Shown one piece after another: positions 33,809 through 42,134 of a stretch of DNA of 64,000 nucleotides. The stretch is taken from NCBI GenBank assembly GCA_934095845.1, contig CAKOKS010000004.1, positions 7,762 through 71,761 of the forward strand. Direction: 5' to 3'. The DNA comes from an uncultured Bacilli bacterium. GTDB lineage: Bacteria; Bacillota_I; Bacilli_A; RF39; UBA660. Each line of letters starts with the position of its first letter. The stretch's first letter is position 1. A program made the translations under genes and the position numbers. The notes beneath the pieces were generated by a model. The model searched no databases, was not told the DNA's origin, and saw nothing but the letters and a program-made list of their open reading frames with translations.

Positions 33809-35215
33809 ATGAAAAATAAATTGTTAATTACGAGTTTAGTTATAAGTACATTATTTTTTGCAGTTGCCTATGCAGCAGAACTTATAAATGGTAAAGACGT
33901 TAGTTTCAGTAATGGTACTTCTGGATTAAAAGCAAATAACGTACAAGATGCAATAACAGAACTTTATAATAAAAACATAAGTGAAACATCATGCAAAAAT
34001 GTAAGTGCACCAAAATTAGGGAGTGGGCTTGTTCCAGTAACAATAGAAAATGATGGAACAGTAAAATATGCAGATACATCAAAGAGTTGGTATAACTATT
34101 GTGATAAAATATGGGCGAATGCAGTTATTCTTGAAGATAATACAAGTTATAAAGTAGGAGATACGATACAAGAAAGTGACATTCAAAGTTACTTTGTATG
34201 GATTCCAAAATATAAATATAAATTGTGGAATGTAGATACACCAAGTAAAGGAATACATGAAATAGAAATTGTATTTGATGAAAATGATACAAATGATATA
34301 GAAGGAGTTTCTTGTAAGACACCAATGGTAAGTGGAGAAAGTGGAAACTGTAATAATGGCGAATATATGACACATCCAGCATTTATAAGTATGAATACAA
34401 ATGGATTTTGGGTAGGTAAGTATGAAACAGGATATAAAGGAGCAACTAGCACTACAGCAGCTCAAGTAAATGCAAATGATACTAATAAAATAATAATAAA
34501 ACCGAATGTATATAGTTGGAGAAATATAACTGTGTATAATGCATTTTTAAATTCATATAACTATAAACGTAATTTAGATTCACACATGATGAAAAGTACT
34601 GAATGGGGAGCGGCTGTATACTTATCTCATTCTAAGTATGGAAAAGACTATGAATTGAGTAAAAATAATAACTCGGCTAGTATTACAGGATATTCAGCAT
34701 TACCATCAACAAACCAACAAACATATCCAGCTACTTCAGGTAATGGAGATACTTATAATAAACCATATAATACAGAAACAGGGTATTTAGCAAGCACGAC
34801 AGGAAATATAAATGGGATATATGATATGTCAGGTGGTGCATGGGAGTATGTTGCCTCATATATGAGTGGCAAATTAGGATCAAGTGGGTTTACAACAACG
34901 ACTATTGCAGATTATGATAGTAAATATTTTGATACATATAATGCATCATCAACTCAAACTACTTACCAATATAGAATACTTGGAGATGCAACCGGAGAAA
35001 TAGGACCATTCAAAAGTTATTTGGATGGAGATAATCAAGCTAGATATCATACAAGTTGGTATGGTGGACTTTCAATTTTTATTGATTCTTCATGGTCTTG
35101 GTTTAGACGAGGTGGAAATAATGGTGATGGAGTTCTTGCAAGTTCATTCTATTTTTGTGGAAATTATGGAAGTGCAAGCAATTCAGGTGGTTTCCGTATA
35201 GTATTAGCTCCTTAA
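33809..35215 (+). CDS. FGE/C-type-lectin-like surface protein D
   Basis: A 468-residue paralog closing the cluster. The motifs are as in A-C, with YCDKIWANAV where the others have YCDKRWANAV, AAVYLSHSKYG, YDMSGGAWEYV and GGFRIVLAP. The variable end reads WFRRGGNNGDGVLASSFYFC and includes a Cys. Different stretches are closest to B (middle), C (NITVYNAF) and A (NSYNYKRNLDSHMMK), which suggests gene conversion. A terminator follows directly. Confidence 0.75.
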   Translation: MKNKLLITSLVISTLFFAVAYAAELINGKDVSFSNGTSGLKANNVQDAITELYNKNISETSCKNVSAPKLGSGLVPVTIENDGTVKYADTSKSWYNYCDKIWANAVILEDNTSYKVGDTIQESDIQSYFVWIPKYKYKLWNVDTPSKGIHEIEIVFDENDTNDIEGVSCKTPMVSGESGNCNNGEYMTHPAFISMNTNGFWVGKYETGYKGATSTTAAQVNANDTNKIIIKPNVYSWRNITVYNAFLNSYNYKRNLDSHMMKSTEWGAAVYLSHSKYGKDYELSKNNNSASITGYSALPSTNQQTYPATSGNGDTYNKPYNTETGYLASTTGNINGIYDMSGGAWEYVASYMSGKLGSSGFTTTTIADYDSKYFDTYNASSTQTTYQYRILGDATGEIGPFKSYLDGDNQARYHTSWYGGLSIFIDSSWSWFRRGGNNGDGVLASSFYFCGNYGSASNSGGFRIVLAP

Positions 35216-35244
35216 ACAATAGAATATATGTCTATTGTTTTTTG
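35216..35244 (+). terminator. Terminator of the lectin-like cluster
   Basis: ACAATAGA (35216-35223), seven-base loop, TCTATTGT (35231-35238) and T run. Confidence 0.8.
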
Positions 35245-35289
35245 TTGTTTAAAAGTATCTATTTTGATACAATAGAAGTGGTGAAATAT

Positions 35290-36222
35290 ATGAAAGATAA
35301 ACGTGTAGTATTTATGGGAACTCCTGACTTTTCAGTTCCTGTTTTAGAAAAATTAATTGAAAATACTAATGTAGTATTAGTAGTAACAAAAAAAGATTCA
35401 TTTGTAGGTAGAAAAAAAGTATTAACTGAATCTCCTATAGCCCTTTGTGCTCATGAACATAATATTGAAGTTTTTAAACCAAATAAACTTAAAGATGACT
35501 ATGAATATATTCTAAATAAAAAACCAGATATCATCATTACTTGTGCTTATGGTAATATTGTTCCTAAAGTAATTCTAGATTATCCTGAATATGGATGTAT
35601 TAATGTTCATGCGTCTTTACTTCCAAAGTATAGAGGTGCAAGTCCGATAGTTTCTTGTTTACTTAATGGAGAAGAAGAAACTGGAGTAACCTTAATGTAT
35701 ATGGATGAAGGAATAGATACTGGTAATATGATTATGTCTAGAAGTATAAAAATTGAAGAAGATGATAATTCTTTGAGTCTTTCTATTAAACTAAGTAATC
35801 TTGGCGCAAATCTATTAATCGATACTTTACCTAAAATCTTTGAAGGTGAAAATTTTGATATACCTCAAGATAATGAAGAAGCTACTTATTATGGTTTTAT
35901 TAAAAGAGAAGATGAACATATAGATTTTTCAGATACTATTAAAAATATAAAAAATAAAGTACGTGCTTTTGCTCCTAATCCTTATGCATTTATTATGATA
36001 GATGGTATTGAATATAAAATAAGTGAAGTAAATGTTGAAAAGTGTGAAACAATTGATACAAGTATCATTAAAAGTGTTACTAAAAATTCAATAGATGTAT
36101 CTGCAAGTGATGGAATTGTTCATATAACTAGAATTAAACCATTTGGTAAAAAGGAAATGAGTGTTAAAGAATATTTTAATGGTTTTGATAAAAATAAATT
36201 AATAAATAAAAAGGTTGATTAG
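35290..36222 (+). CDS. fmt: Methionyl-tRNA formyltransferase
   Basis: A 310-residue enzyme that formylates initiator Met-tRNA with 10-formyl-THF. The N-terminal fold starts VVFMGTPDFSVPVLE. The catalytic region is INVHASLLPKYRGASPI (Asn, His) with TLMYMDEGIDTGNM (Asp). The C-terminal tRNA-binding domain contains AFAPNPYAFI. The length is normal. An upstream frame extension into the lectin-like gene is rejected, because GGTG lies six bases before the ATG at 35290. It starts a gene run with a membrane protein and a phosphatidyltransferase. Confidence 0.93.
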   Translation: MKDKRVVFMGTPDFSVPVLEKLIENTNVVLVVTKKDSFVGRKKVLTESPIALCAHEHNIEVFKPNKLKDDYEYILNKKPDIIITCAYGNIVPKVILDYPEYGCINVHASLLPKYRGASPIVSCLLNGEEETGVTLMYMDEGIDTGNMIMSRSIKIEEDDNSLSLSIKLSNLGANLLIDTLPKIFEGENFDIPQDNEEATYYGFIKREDEHIDFSDTIKNIKNKVRAFAPNPYAFIMIDGIEYKISEVNVEKCETIDTSIIKSVTKNSIDVSASDGIVHITRIKPFGKKEMSVKEYFNGFDKNKLINKKVD

Positions 36223-36224
36223 TA

Positions 36225-36836
36225 ATGAAGAAAAAAAAGAAAAATACTGAAAAAGTAGAAATGGAAAATTTCTTTGATGTAATAATTAGAAATTATAAAA
36301 TGGTTCCTGGTTTTAGAATTGTTATAAAATTAGGATTTTATTTCATCTTTATTTTTGTGTTTTTATTAATTATATCTATAGCTAATCATAGTAAAACTGA
36401 TGAAATAATTGATAAAACTACAACTACTAAAGTAGAAGAAAATTTATCTAAAAACTATAGAGATTATATAAGTGATCTTTCTAATATAAAAAAAGAAATA
36501 GTTTCTATAAATGATTATAAATTGAATTTAGATATTGGAGAAAATATTACTGGATATTTAGAATCAACTGATAATATTAAAAAAATCATTATAAAAGATA
36601 ATCAATTATATGAGATTATAAATAATGAAGAAGTATTGAATTCTTTCTTTAGTAATATTGATTTAACTTATTTAAATATAATAAATGTTCAAAAATATTT
36701 ACTTAATAGTAAGTCTATAAAAATAGAAGAGAATAATTTAATTACTTATAAATATGATAATTTAGAAGTAATAATTAATAATGAAAAAATAGAGAAAATA
36801 AAAATAAATGATAATTATGTTATAACTTATGAATAG
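36225..36836 (+). CDS. Single-pass membrane protein, unknown
   Basis: A 203-residue protein with a Lys-rich start, a transmembrane helix (VIKLGFYFIFIFVFLLIISI, near residue 38) and an extracytoplasmic domain of about 130 residues. The outer domain alternates short strands and is rich in Asn, Ile and Lys (IKKIIIKDNQLYEIINNEEV). No known family was recognised. It starts two bases after fmt and is followed 15 bases later by pgsA, so it is part of that operon. Confidence 0.6.
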   Translation: MKKKKKNTEKVEMENFFDVIIRNYKMVPGFRIVIKLGFYFIFIFVFLLIISIANHSKTDEIIDKTTTTKVEENLSKNYRDYISDLSNIKKEIVSINDYKLNLDIGENITGYLESTDNIKKIIIKDNQLYEIINNEEVLNSFFSNIDLTYLNIINVQKYLLNSKSIKIEENNLITYKYDNLEVIINNEKIEKIKINDNYVITYE

Positions 36837-36851
36837 TTAATAGGGGGATAT

Positions 36852-37547
36852 ATGAAAGTATTAGTAAATGCCTTAACACTTTTACGTGTATTAGCAACAT
36901 TTTTACTTCCAGTTGTTTGGAAATTATTTAGTCCTTCAAAAATACTTATATTTGTAATATGTATATTACTTACTGATTTTTTTGATGGATTTTTAGCTAG
37001 AAAATTTAATGTTTCAACACTACTTGGAAGTATTCTTGATTGTTTTGCAGATAAATTATTTGGTATTGCAATTATTTTAGTTATTGCAACATATTATAAA
37101 TCATTTTATATAGTTTTATTAATGGAACTTATAATTGCATCTATTAATGTTATTGCTGCATTTAGAGGAGCTAAAACAGCATCTAGTATGTTAGGTAGAG
37201 CTAAAATGTGGGTTTTAGGTTTAGCTATAGTTATAAGTATGATTTCGATATTTAAATACAATTTAATGGGTTTTATACATGTTGATTTATTAAATACTTG
37301 GCTTAGAACATTTATTGAATATGAAAGTATTATAGTTTTATTTGGTTCTTCAATAACTGTTGGAGCTCAAATGATGGTTGCAATTGATTATTTAGTTAGA
37401 ATTATAAAAGAACTTAAAGATAATAATAAAAAAATTAAATATGATTTTAAAAGTAATAAAGAATTAAAATATGTTTTACTTGATCATGAATATTATGTTA
37501 ATAATAAAAATAAACCTCTTTCATGGCATTTTTTAAAGAATAATTAA
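36852..37547 (+). CDS. pgsA: CDP-alcohol phosphatidyltransferase (PgsA-like)
   Basis: A 231-residue membrane enzyme with the full CDP-alcohol phosphotransferase motif D-x2-DG-x2-AR-x8-G-x3-D-x3-D: DFFDGFLAR at about residues 41-49, then GSILDCFAD. Around six membrane helices are seen. It most likely makes phosphatidylglycerophosphate from CDP-diacylglycerol and glycerol-3-phosphate. A soluble tail of about 40 residues (from KELKDNNKKIKYDF) is longer than in typical PgsA, so another CDP-alcohol substrate is possible. GGGGG stands upstream. Confidence 0.75.
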   Translation: MKVLVNALTLLRVLATFLLPVVWKLFSPSKILIFVICILLTDFFDGFLARKFNVSTLLGSILDCFADKLFGIAIILVIATYYKSFYIVLLMELIIASINVIAAFRGAKTASSMLGRAKMWVLGLAIVISMISIFKYNLMGFIHVDLLNTWLRTFIEYESIIVLFGSSITVGAQMMVAIDYLVRIIKELKDNNKKIKYDFKSNKELKYVLLDHEYYVNNKNKPLSWHFLKNN

Positions 37548-37604
37548 AGTTAATTCTACAATTTTTTTAATGTTTATTTCATATAATTTTTATAGGTGAA
37601 ATTT

Positions 37605-38030
37605 ATGAAAAATAGAGTATTATTTATGATTGCTTTAATTATGACAATAGTTGGTTTTATTGGTGTATCTAGTATTTTAGTAAGTGAAGCATTAAGTGAA
37701 AATACAAGTAATCTTATTTATTTTAAAGAACTTATTTTAGATGGAAAAGATATATATAATGGTAATTATTTACTTGCTAGTAATATAGTTTCAATAAAAT
37801 CAAATGAAATAGGAGAAAATACTAGACTTGATTTTAAAATAAAAAATAATAGTAAAAATAATTCTAATATAACTATTGAATGTTTAAGTGATAAAGGTAT
37901 TATTGGAGTAATGACTAAAAATACTAGTTATTATATTGAAGGTAATTCTATAATAGAAGGTAATTTAATTTTAAACTTTGATAGTGATGAACAAGATACT
38001 TTAGAATGCAAGATCAGTTTACTTGATTAA
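37605..38030 (+). CDS. Small TasA-like surface protein
   Basis: A 141-residue protein with a signal or anchor helix (VLFMIALIMTIVGFIGVSSI) and one all-beta domain (SENTSNLIYFKELILDGKDI, then RLDFKIKNNSKNNSNITIEC). It is a short and more divergent relative of the TasA-like domains at 18225, 31787, 44740 and 53687. It has no C-terminal binding domain. The GGTG site is six bases before the ATG at 37605. It directly precedes the Gly-rich adhesin gene and may be its partner. Confidence 0.6.
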   Translation: MKNRVLFMIALIMTIVGFIGVSSILVSEALSENTSNLIYFKELILDGKDIYNGNYLLASNIVSIKSNEIGENTRLDFKIKNNSKNNSNITIECLSDKGIIGVMTKNTSYYIEGNSIIEGNLILNFDSDEQDTLECKISLLD

Positions 38031-38031
38031 T

Positions 38032-38055
38032 AAGAAATTTTTCTTGTTTTTTTTT
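38032..38055 (+). terminator. Intrinsic terminator
   Basis: AAGAAA (38032-38037), TTTCTT and a long T run just after the stop codon. Confidence 0.6.
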
Positions 38056-38114
38056 ATATTAATATAAAAAATTATGTTATAATAAAAATAGAAAAATAAA
38101 GGAGTTGTTAATAA

Positions 38115-40364
38115 ATGAAAAAGAACTATTTTATATTATTAATATTATTAATAATGGTAGTTGGATATGCAGCAACTCAAATGAAAATAGATATAAAAGG
38201 AAATACAACATTAAGTGAAAATACAAGTGATTTTAATGTATATTTAGCAAATCTAAAATTAAATGGAACAGAAATAGAAGGAATAAATGAAACAAAAGAT
38301 GGATATGAAATAAATGTACCATCAAAAGGGACACTAGAATATGATGTAATAAATGATTCAACAGAATATGATGTAGAAGCAACAGTAGAATGTGAAGAAG
38401 AAACAGGGGCCAATGAAGTTACAAATTTTGATTATACAGGAGGAGAACAAACATTTGTAGCTCCAGTAACAGGAGTATATAAACTTGAAACTTGGGGAGC
38501 TCAAGGGGGAAGTTCAACGATTGCTCAGGGAGGATATGGATCTTATTCAGTTGGAAATGTGTTATTAAACAAAGATGATAAATTATATATTAATATAGGT
38601 GGTGCAGGTTTATATAGAAAAGTAAATCAAAGCCCTTATACAATTACTGGAGGCTATAATGGTGGAGGAACTGCATATGATAGTTCTGAAAAGGAAAATA
38701 GATCAAGTGGAGGTGGAGCAACACATATAGCAACCATATCTGGTCAATTATCTTCATTATCTTCATCTGTTGGAAAAATTATGATTGTTTCTGGAGGTGG
38801 CGGTGGCTCTACGGGAAGCGCTGGAGGAGCAGCTGGTGGAATAAAAGGAGTAATGGGAGCTCCTATCTCTGGGTATACCATTGGAACTGGAGGAACTCAA
38901 ACATCAGGTGGAGTTTGCTCAAATTCAAATAAATATTCATGTACATCAAGTTTAAATGGTTCATTTGGAAAGGGTGGAAACTCAATAAGATCAAGTGATA
39001 ATACAACATATGGTGGTTCCGGTGGAGGTGGTGGCTTCTATGGTGGAGCAGCAGGATATGACAACGGAGCAGGTTCTGGAGGCTCAGGCTATATAGGTAA
39101 TTCTTCTTTAACTGAAAAAACAATGTATTGTTATAATTGCCAAGAATCAAAAGACGAATCTACTAAAACTATTTCAACGACATGTGTAAATTCAACTCCA
39201 ACCGAAAATTGTGCTAAGTCCGGTAATGGGTATGCACGTATTACTCAAATAAGTCCAATAGTTTCTAGTATTCAATTAAAAACAACAACAATTGAAGCTC
39301 AAGATAAAGTAAATAAAAGTGTTGAAGTTTCTAATAATGGAATGAAGTGTAGTTTAAAAATAAAAAAAATATCAAGGGCAGAAAAGAAAGAAAAGTATAG
39401 TGGTCCAACAGAATGGACATTTGATTACACTGGTGAAGAACAAACATTTACTGTTCCGGTATCTGGAACTTATAAATTAGAAACTTGGGGAGCACAGGGA
39501 GGAATTAATAGTACTTTAAGCAACAATTCATTATCAAAATTTTCCTATGGTGGATATGCTTCTGGAATAATAAATTTAAAAAAAGACACTGACTTTTTTA
39601 TATTTATAGGACAAGCAGGAAATAATTTACGAACAAATATTTTTAATGGTGGAGGAATTGGTGGCTTAAGTGATCAAAATTCTTTTGGACAATCTGGTGG
39701 AGGTGCTACAGATATAAGAATAGATAATAATGAGTGGAATAATTTTTCTTCACTAAAATCTAGAATAATGGTTGCTGCTGGAGGCGGCGGTAGTGCAGAT
39801 GGTGTTTATACAAATGGTGGTCAAGGAAGTTATGCTGGTGGATTAAGTGGATACAATGGAGGATATTATCCAGGCCATAATTATGTAAATCAAGATGGAA
39901 AGGGTGCAACGCAAAAAAGTGGTGGAGCTGCTGGTGCAAATATTTTTGGTGCTACTGGTACTGTTAATAAAGGTGCTTTCGGGTATGGTGGAAGTAGTTA
40001 TAGTACATCATCAGGAATAGGAAGTGGCGGAGGTGGCTCGGGTTACTATGGCGGAGGAGCTGGAGGCGGAACTTTAAGTGGTGGAAATGGCCAAGGCGGC
40101 GGAGGCGGTTCATCATTTATAAGTGGTCATAATGGCTGTGATGCCATAAGTGAAGAATCAACAGCAACTAATATAATCCACACTGGTCAATCTGTTCACT
40201 ATTCTGGATATAAATTTACGGACACGATAATGATAGATGGAACAGGTTGCAAATGGACGAATGAAAAAACTACGGTATGTGATGGAATGCCATCACACGA
40301 TGGGACATCTACAATACAAGGAAACACCGGTAATGGTTATGCACGCATAACTTTAATAAAATAA
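38115..40364 (+). CDS. Surface protein with TasA-like start and two Gly-rich modules
   Basis: A 749-residue exported protein. A signal helix and a short TasA-like sandwich (IDIKGNTTLSENTSDFNVYL) come first. Then there are two Gly_rich (ALK-like) modules, each starting with the same signature: FDYTGGEQTFVAPVTGVYKL with ETWGAQGG at residues 106-130, and FDYTGEEQTFTVPVSGTYKL with ETWGAQGG near 435-460. Each module has dense Gly stretches and ends in GNGYARIT. A Cys-bearing spacer (MYCYNCQES, NCAKSGNG) and a segment like the TasA domain (VEVSNNGMKCSLKI) lie between them. It is probably an adhesin or matrix protein, and ATG usage with AGGAG is clear. Codons in the Gly-rich parts carry more GGC and GGA than elsewhere. 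Confidence 0.75.
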   Translation: MKKNYFILLILLIMVVGYAATQMKIDIKGNTTLSENTSDFNVYLANLKLNGTEIEGINETKDGYEINVPSKGTLEYDVINDSTEYDVEATVECEEETGANEVTNFDYTGGEQTFVAPVTGVYKLETWGAQGGSSTIAQGGYGSYSVGNVLLNKDDKLYINIGGAGLYRKVNQSPYTITGGYNGGGTAYDSSEKENRSSGGGATHIATISGQLSSLSSSVGKIMIVSGGGGGSTGSAGGAAGGIKGVMGAPISGYTIGTGGTQTSGGVCSNSNKYSCTSSLNGSFGKGGNSIRSSDNTTYGGSGGGGGFYGGAAGYDNGAGSGGSGYIGNSSLTEKTMYCYNCQESKDESTKTISTTCVNSTPTENCAKSGNGYARITQISPIVSSIQLKTTTIEAQDKVNKSVEVSNNGMKCSLKIKKISRAEKKEKYSGPTEWTFDYTGEEQTFTVPVSGTYKLETWGAQGGINSTLSNNSLSKFSYGGYASGIINLKKDTDFFIFIGQAGNNLRTNIFNGGGIGGLSDQNSFGQSGGGATDIRIDNNEWNNFSSLKSRIMVAAGGGGSADGVYTNGGQGSYAGGLSGYNGGYYPGHNYVNQDGKGATQKSGGAAGANIFGATGTVNKGAFGYGGSSYSTSSGIGSGGGGSGYYGGGAGGGTLSGGNGQGGGGGSSFISGHNGCDAISEESTATNIIHTGQSVHYSGYKFTDTIMIDGTGCKWTNEKTTVCDGMPSHDGTSTIQGNTGNGYARITLIK

Positions 40365-40406
40365 ATATCTATTACGTATAGTCTTGCATATTAATGCAAA
40401 AAGTTC

Positions 40407-40435
40407 TTGCTTAAAGATATTTTAAATGATATATT
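40407..40435 (+). promoter_or_regulatory. Promoter of the rimP-nusA-infB operon
   Basis: TTGCTT (40407-40412), 17 bases, TATATT (40430-40435). Confidence 0.65.
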
Positions 40436-40449
40436 ATATATGACGTTTA

Positions 40450-40476
40450 AGTGGGCAGAAAAATCCCACTTTTGTT
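40450..40476 (+). promoter_or_regulatory. rimP leader hairpin (terminator-like attenuator)
   Basis: AGTGGG (40450-40455) and CCCACT (40465-40470), then TTTTG, between the promoter and rimP. A stem of this AGTGGG/CCCACT form is known as a leader element ahead of rimP operons in Firmicutes. The regulatory signal is not visible. Confidence 0.65.
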
Positions 40477-40493
40477 ATTGTTTGGAGGAATGT

Positions 40494-40745
40494 ATGGATT
40501 CGATTTTAAAAAACATCAGGGAATTAATTGAACCTGAAATGAAAAAACTAGATATTATTGTTGATGATATTACTTGGGAAAACATAAATAATCAAAATAA
40601 TTTATGTATTACTCTTGATAGAGTTACACCACTTGATATTGATGCAATAGTAGAAGCAACTAATATAATTAATCCTATATTAGATAAAGCAGATTTAATT
40701 AAAGATGAATATATCTTAGATATTTCAAGTAAGGAAAGAGGTTAA
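40494..40745 (+). CDS. rimP: Truncated ribosome maturation factor RimP
   Basis: An 83-residue protein in the standard rimP position before nusA. It holds only the N-terminal RimP domain (LIEPEMKKLDIIVDDITWEN, with LCITLDRVTPLDIDAIVEAT) and ends EYILDISSKERG, the point where normal RimP continues (LEVSSPGLDRPL) into its C-terminal SH3-like domain. Normal length is about 150. The end is a clean TAA, not a frameshift. GGAGG (40484-40488) supports the ATG at 40494; the longer frame starts inside the leader. It would assist 30S assembly, but with half the protein missing. Confidence 0.8.
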   Translation: MDSILKNIRELIEPEMKKLDIIVDDITWENINNQNNLCITLDRVTPLDIDAIVEATNIINPILDKADLIKDEYILDISSKERG

Positions 40746-40749
40746 AAAA

Positions 40750-41865
40750 ATGAATAGTAAAGAATTTATTAAAGCATTAAAAAATATTATTGAAGAAAAA
40801 AATATTAATGAAGATATTGTATATGATGCAATGGAACAAGGTTTAATAACTGCTTATAAAAAGAATTATAATTCTAAAACAAATGTTAAAGTAGTAATTG
40901 ATAAAAAAACTGGAGAATTTAAAGTAATTCGTTATTATGTTGTAGTTCCTGAATATATTGAAGGAGATGAAACAACTGATGAAGAAGGAAATGTAGTATA
41001 TTTACCTCCAGAAATTAATGAAGATGCTCAACTTCTACTTGAAGAAGCAAGAGAAATAGTTCCAGATATTAATGTTGGAGAAACTATTGAAGAAGAAGTT
41101 ACTCCACATGACTTTGGTCGTGTTGCTGCTCAAGTATGTAAACAAGTTGTTACTCAAAAAATAAGAGAAGCTGAAAGAAATTCTATTATAGAAGAATTTG
41201 CTGATAAACAAGATGAACTAGCGGTAGGAATTCTTGCAATGGAAGATGCTAAAAACTATTATGTTGATTTAGGAAGAACTAGAGGTATTTTACCAAAATC
41301 AGAAATGATTCCTGGTGAAACAGTTAAAATGGGTTCATCTATTAAAGTTTATATTTCTAAAGTTGAATCTACTAATAAAGGTCCTTTAGTTTTATGTACA
41401 AGAAAACATTATGGATTTGTTAAAAGATTATTTGAATCAGTTATTCCTGAACTTCAAGATGGAACTATAGAAATTCATGCAGTTGCAAGAGAAGCAGGAA
41501 TTCGTAGTAAAGTTGCTGTATCATCAACAAATGAAAGAATTGACGCTATTGGAACTTGTATTGGTGAACGCGGTTCAAGAATTGCAAGTATTTTATCTGA
41601 GCTTAATGGAGAAAAGGTTGATTTAGTTCTTTGGAGTGAAAATGATGAAGAATTTATTAAGAATGCTTTAAGTCCAGCTAAAGATGTAATTGTTAGCATT
41701 ATAGATAATGAAAAAGAAAGAGTTGCTCTTGCTATTGTTAATGATGAAAACTTAAGTTTAGCAATTGGTAAAAAAGGCGTTAATATCCGTTTAGCTAGTA
41801 AATTAACTAAATATAAAATAAATGTTAAAACATTTGCTCAAGTACAAGAAGAAGGAAATAAATAA
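40750..41865 (+). CDS. nusA: Transcription termination/antitermination factor NusA
   Basis: A 371-residue protein with the full NusA core: N-terminal RNA polymerase-binding domain (residues 1-125, with VTPHDFGRVAAQVCKQV), an S1 domain (DLGRTRGILPKSEMIPGE), KH1 (EIHAVAREAGIRSKVAVSST, then GTCIGERGSRIASIL) and KH2 (LAIGKKGVNIRLASKLTKYK). The length matches NusA of Firmicutes without the acidic repeats. It modulates pausing and termination in the cytoplasm and is cotranscribed with rimP, ylxR and infB. Confidence 0.95.
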   Translation: MNSKEFIKALKNIIEEKNINEDIVYDAMEQGLITAYKKNYNSKTNVKVVIDKKTGEFKVIRYYVVVPEYIEGDETTDEEGNVVYLPPEINEDAQLLLEEAREIVPDINVGETIEEEVTPHDFGRVAAQVCKQVVTQKIREAERNSIIEEFADKQDELAVGILAMEDAKNYYVDLGRTRGILPKSEMIPGETVKMGSSIKVYISKVESTNKGPLVLCTRKHYGFVKRLFESVIPELQDGTIEIHAVAREAGIRSKVAVSSTNERIDAIGTCIGERGSRIASILSELNGEKVDLVLWSENDEEFIKNALSPAKDVIVSIIDNEKERVALAIVNDENLSLAIGKKGVNIRLASKLTKYKINVKTFAQVQEEGNK

Positions 41866-42116
41866 TGAAAAAAATACCAATGCGTATGTGTATTGTAACT
41901 AGAGAAAGATTTCCTAAAATGGAACTTTTAAGAATAGTTAAAACAGAAGATGGTATAATAGTTGATAAAACTGGTAAAGTAAATGGACATGGTTGTTATA
42001 TAAAACGTGATATTGAGGTATTAAATAAAGCTCGTAAGAATAAAATATTAAATAAGGTATTTGAATGTAATGTAGACGATAGCGTTTATGATGAAATTGA
42101 AAAAAACATAAATTAG
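41865..42116 (+). CDS. ylxR: YlxR (RNase P modulator RnpM)
   Basis: An 83-residue protein with the DUF448 pattern IPMRMCIVTRERFPKMELLR, IVDKTGKVNGHGCYIKRD and the C-terminal basic helix. In Bacillus, YlxR/RnpM binds and regulates RNase P. It overlaps the nusA stop by one base and lies between nusA and infB, the canonical location. Confidence 0.9.
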   Translation: MKKIPMRMCIVTRERFPKMELLRIVKTEDGIIVDKTGKVNGHGCYIKRDIEVLNKARKNKILNKVFECNVDDSVYDEIEKNIN

Positions 42117-42134
42117 AAAAAGAGGTGGATGAAT

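Noticed and set aside
28945..35215. Prophage tail-fibre region
   Set aside because: FGE/lectin-like ends occur in phage tail proteins, but each protein here has a signal peptide and no capsid, terminase, portal or integrase gene is near.
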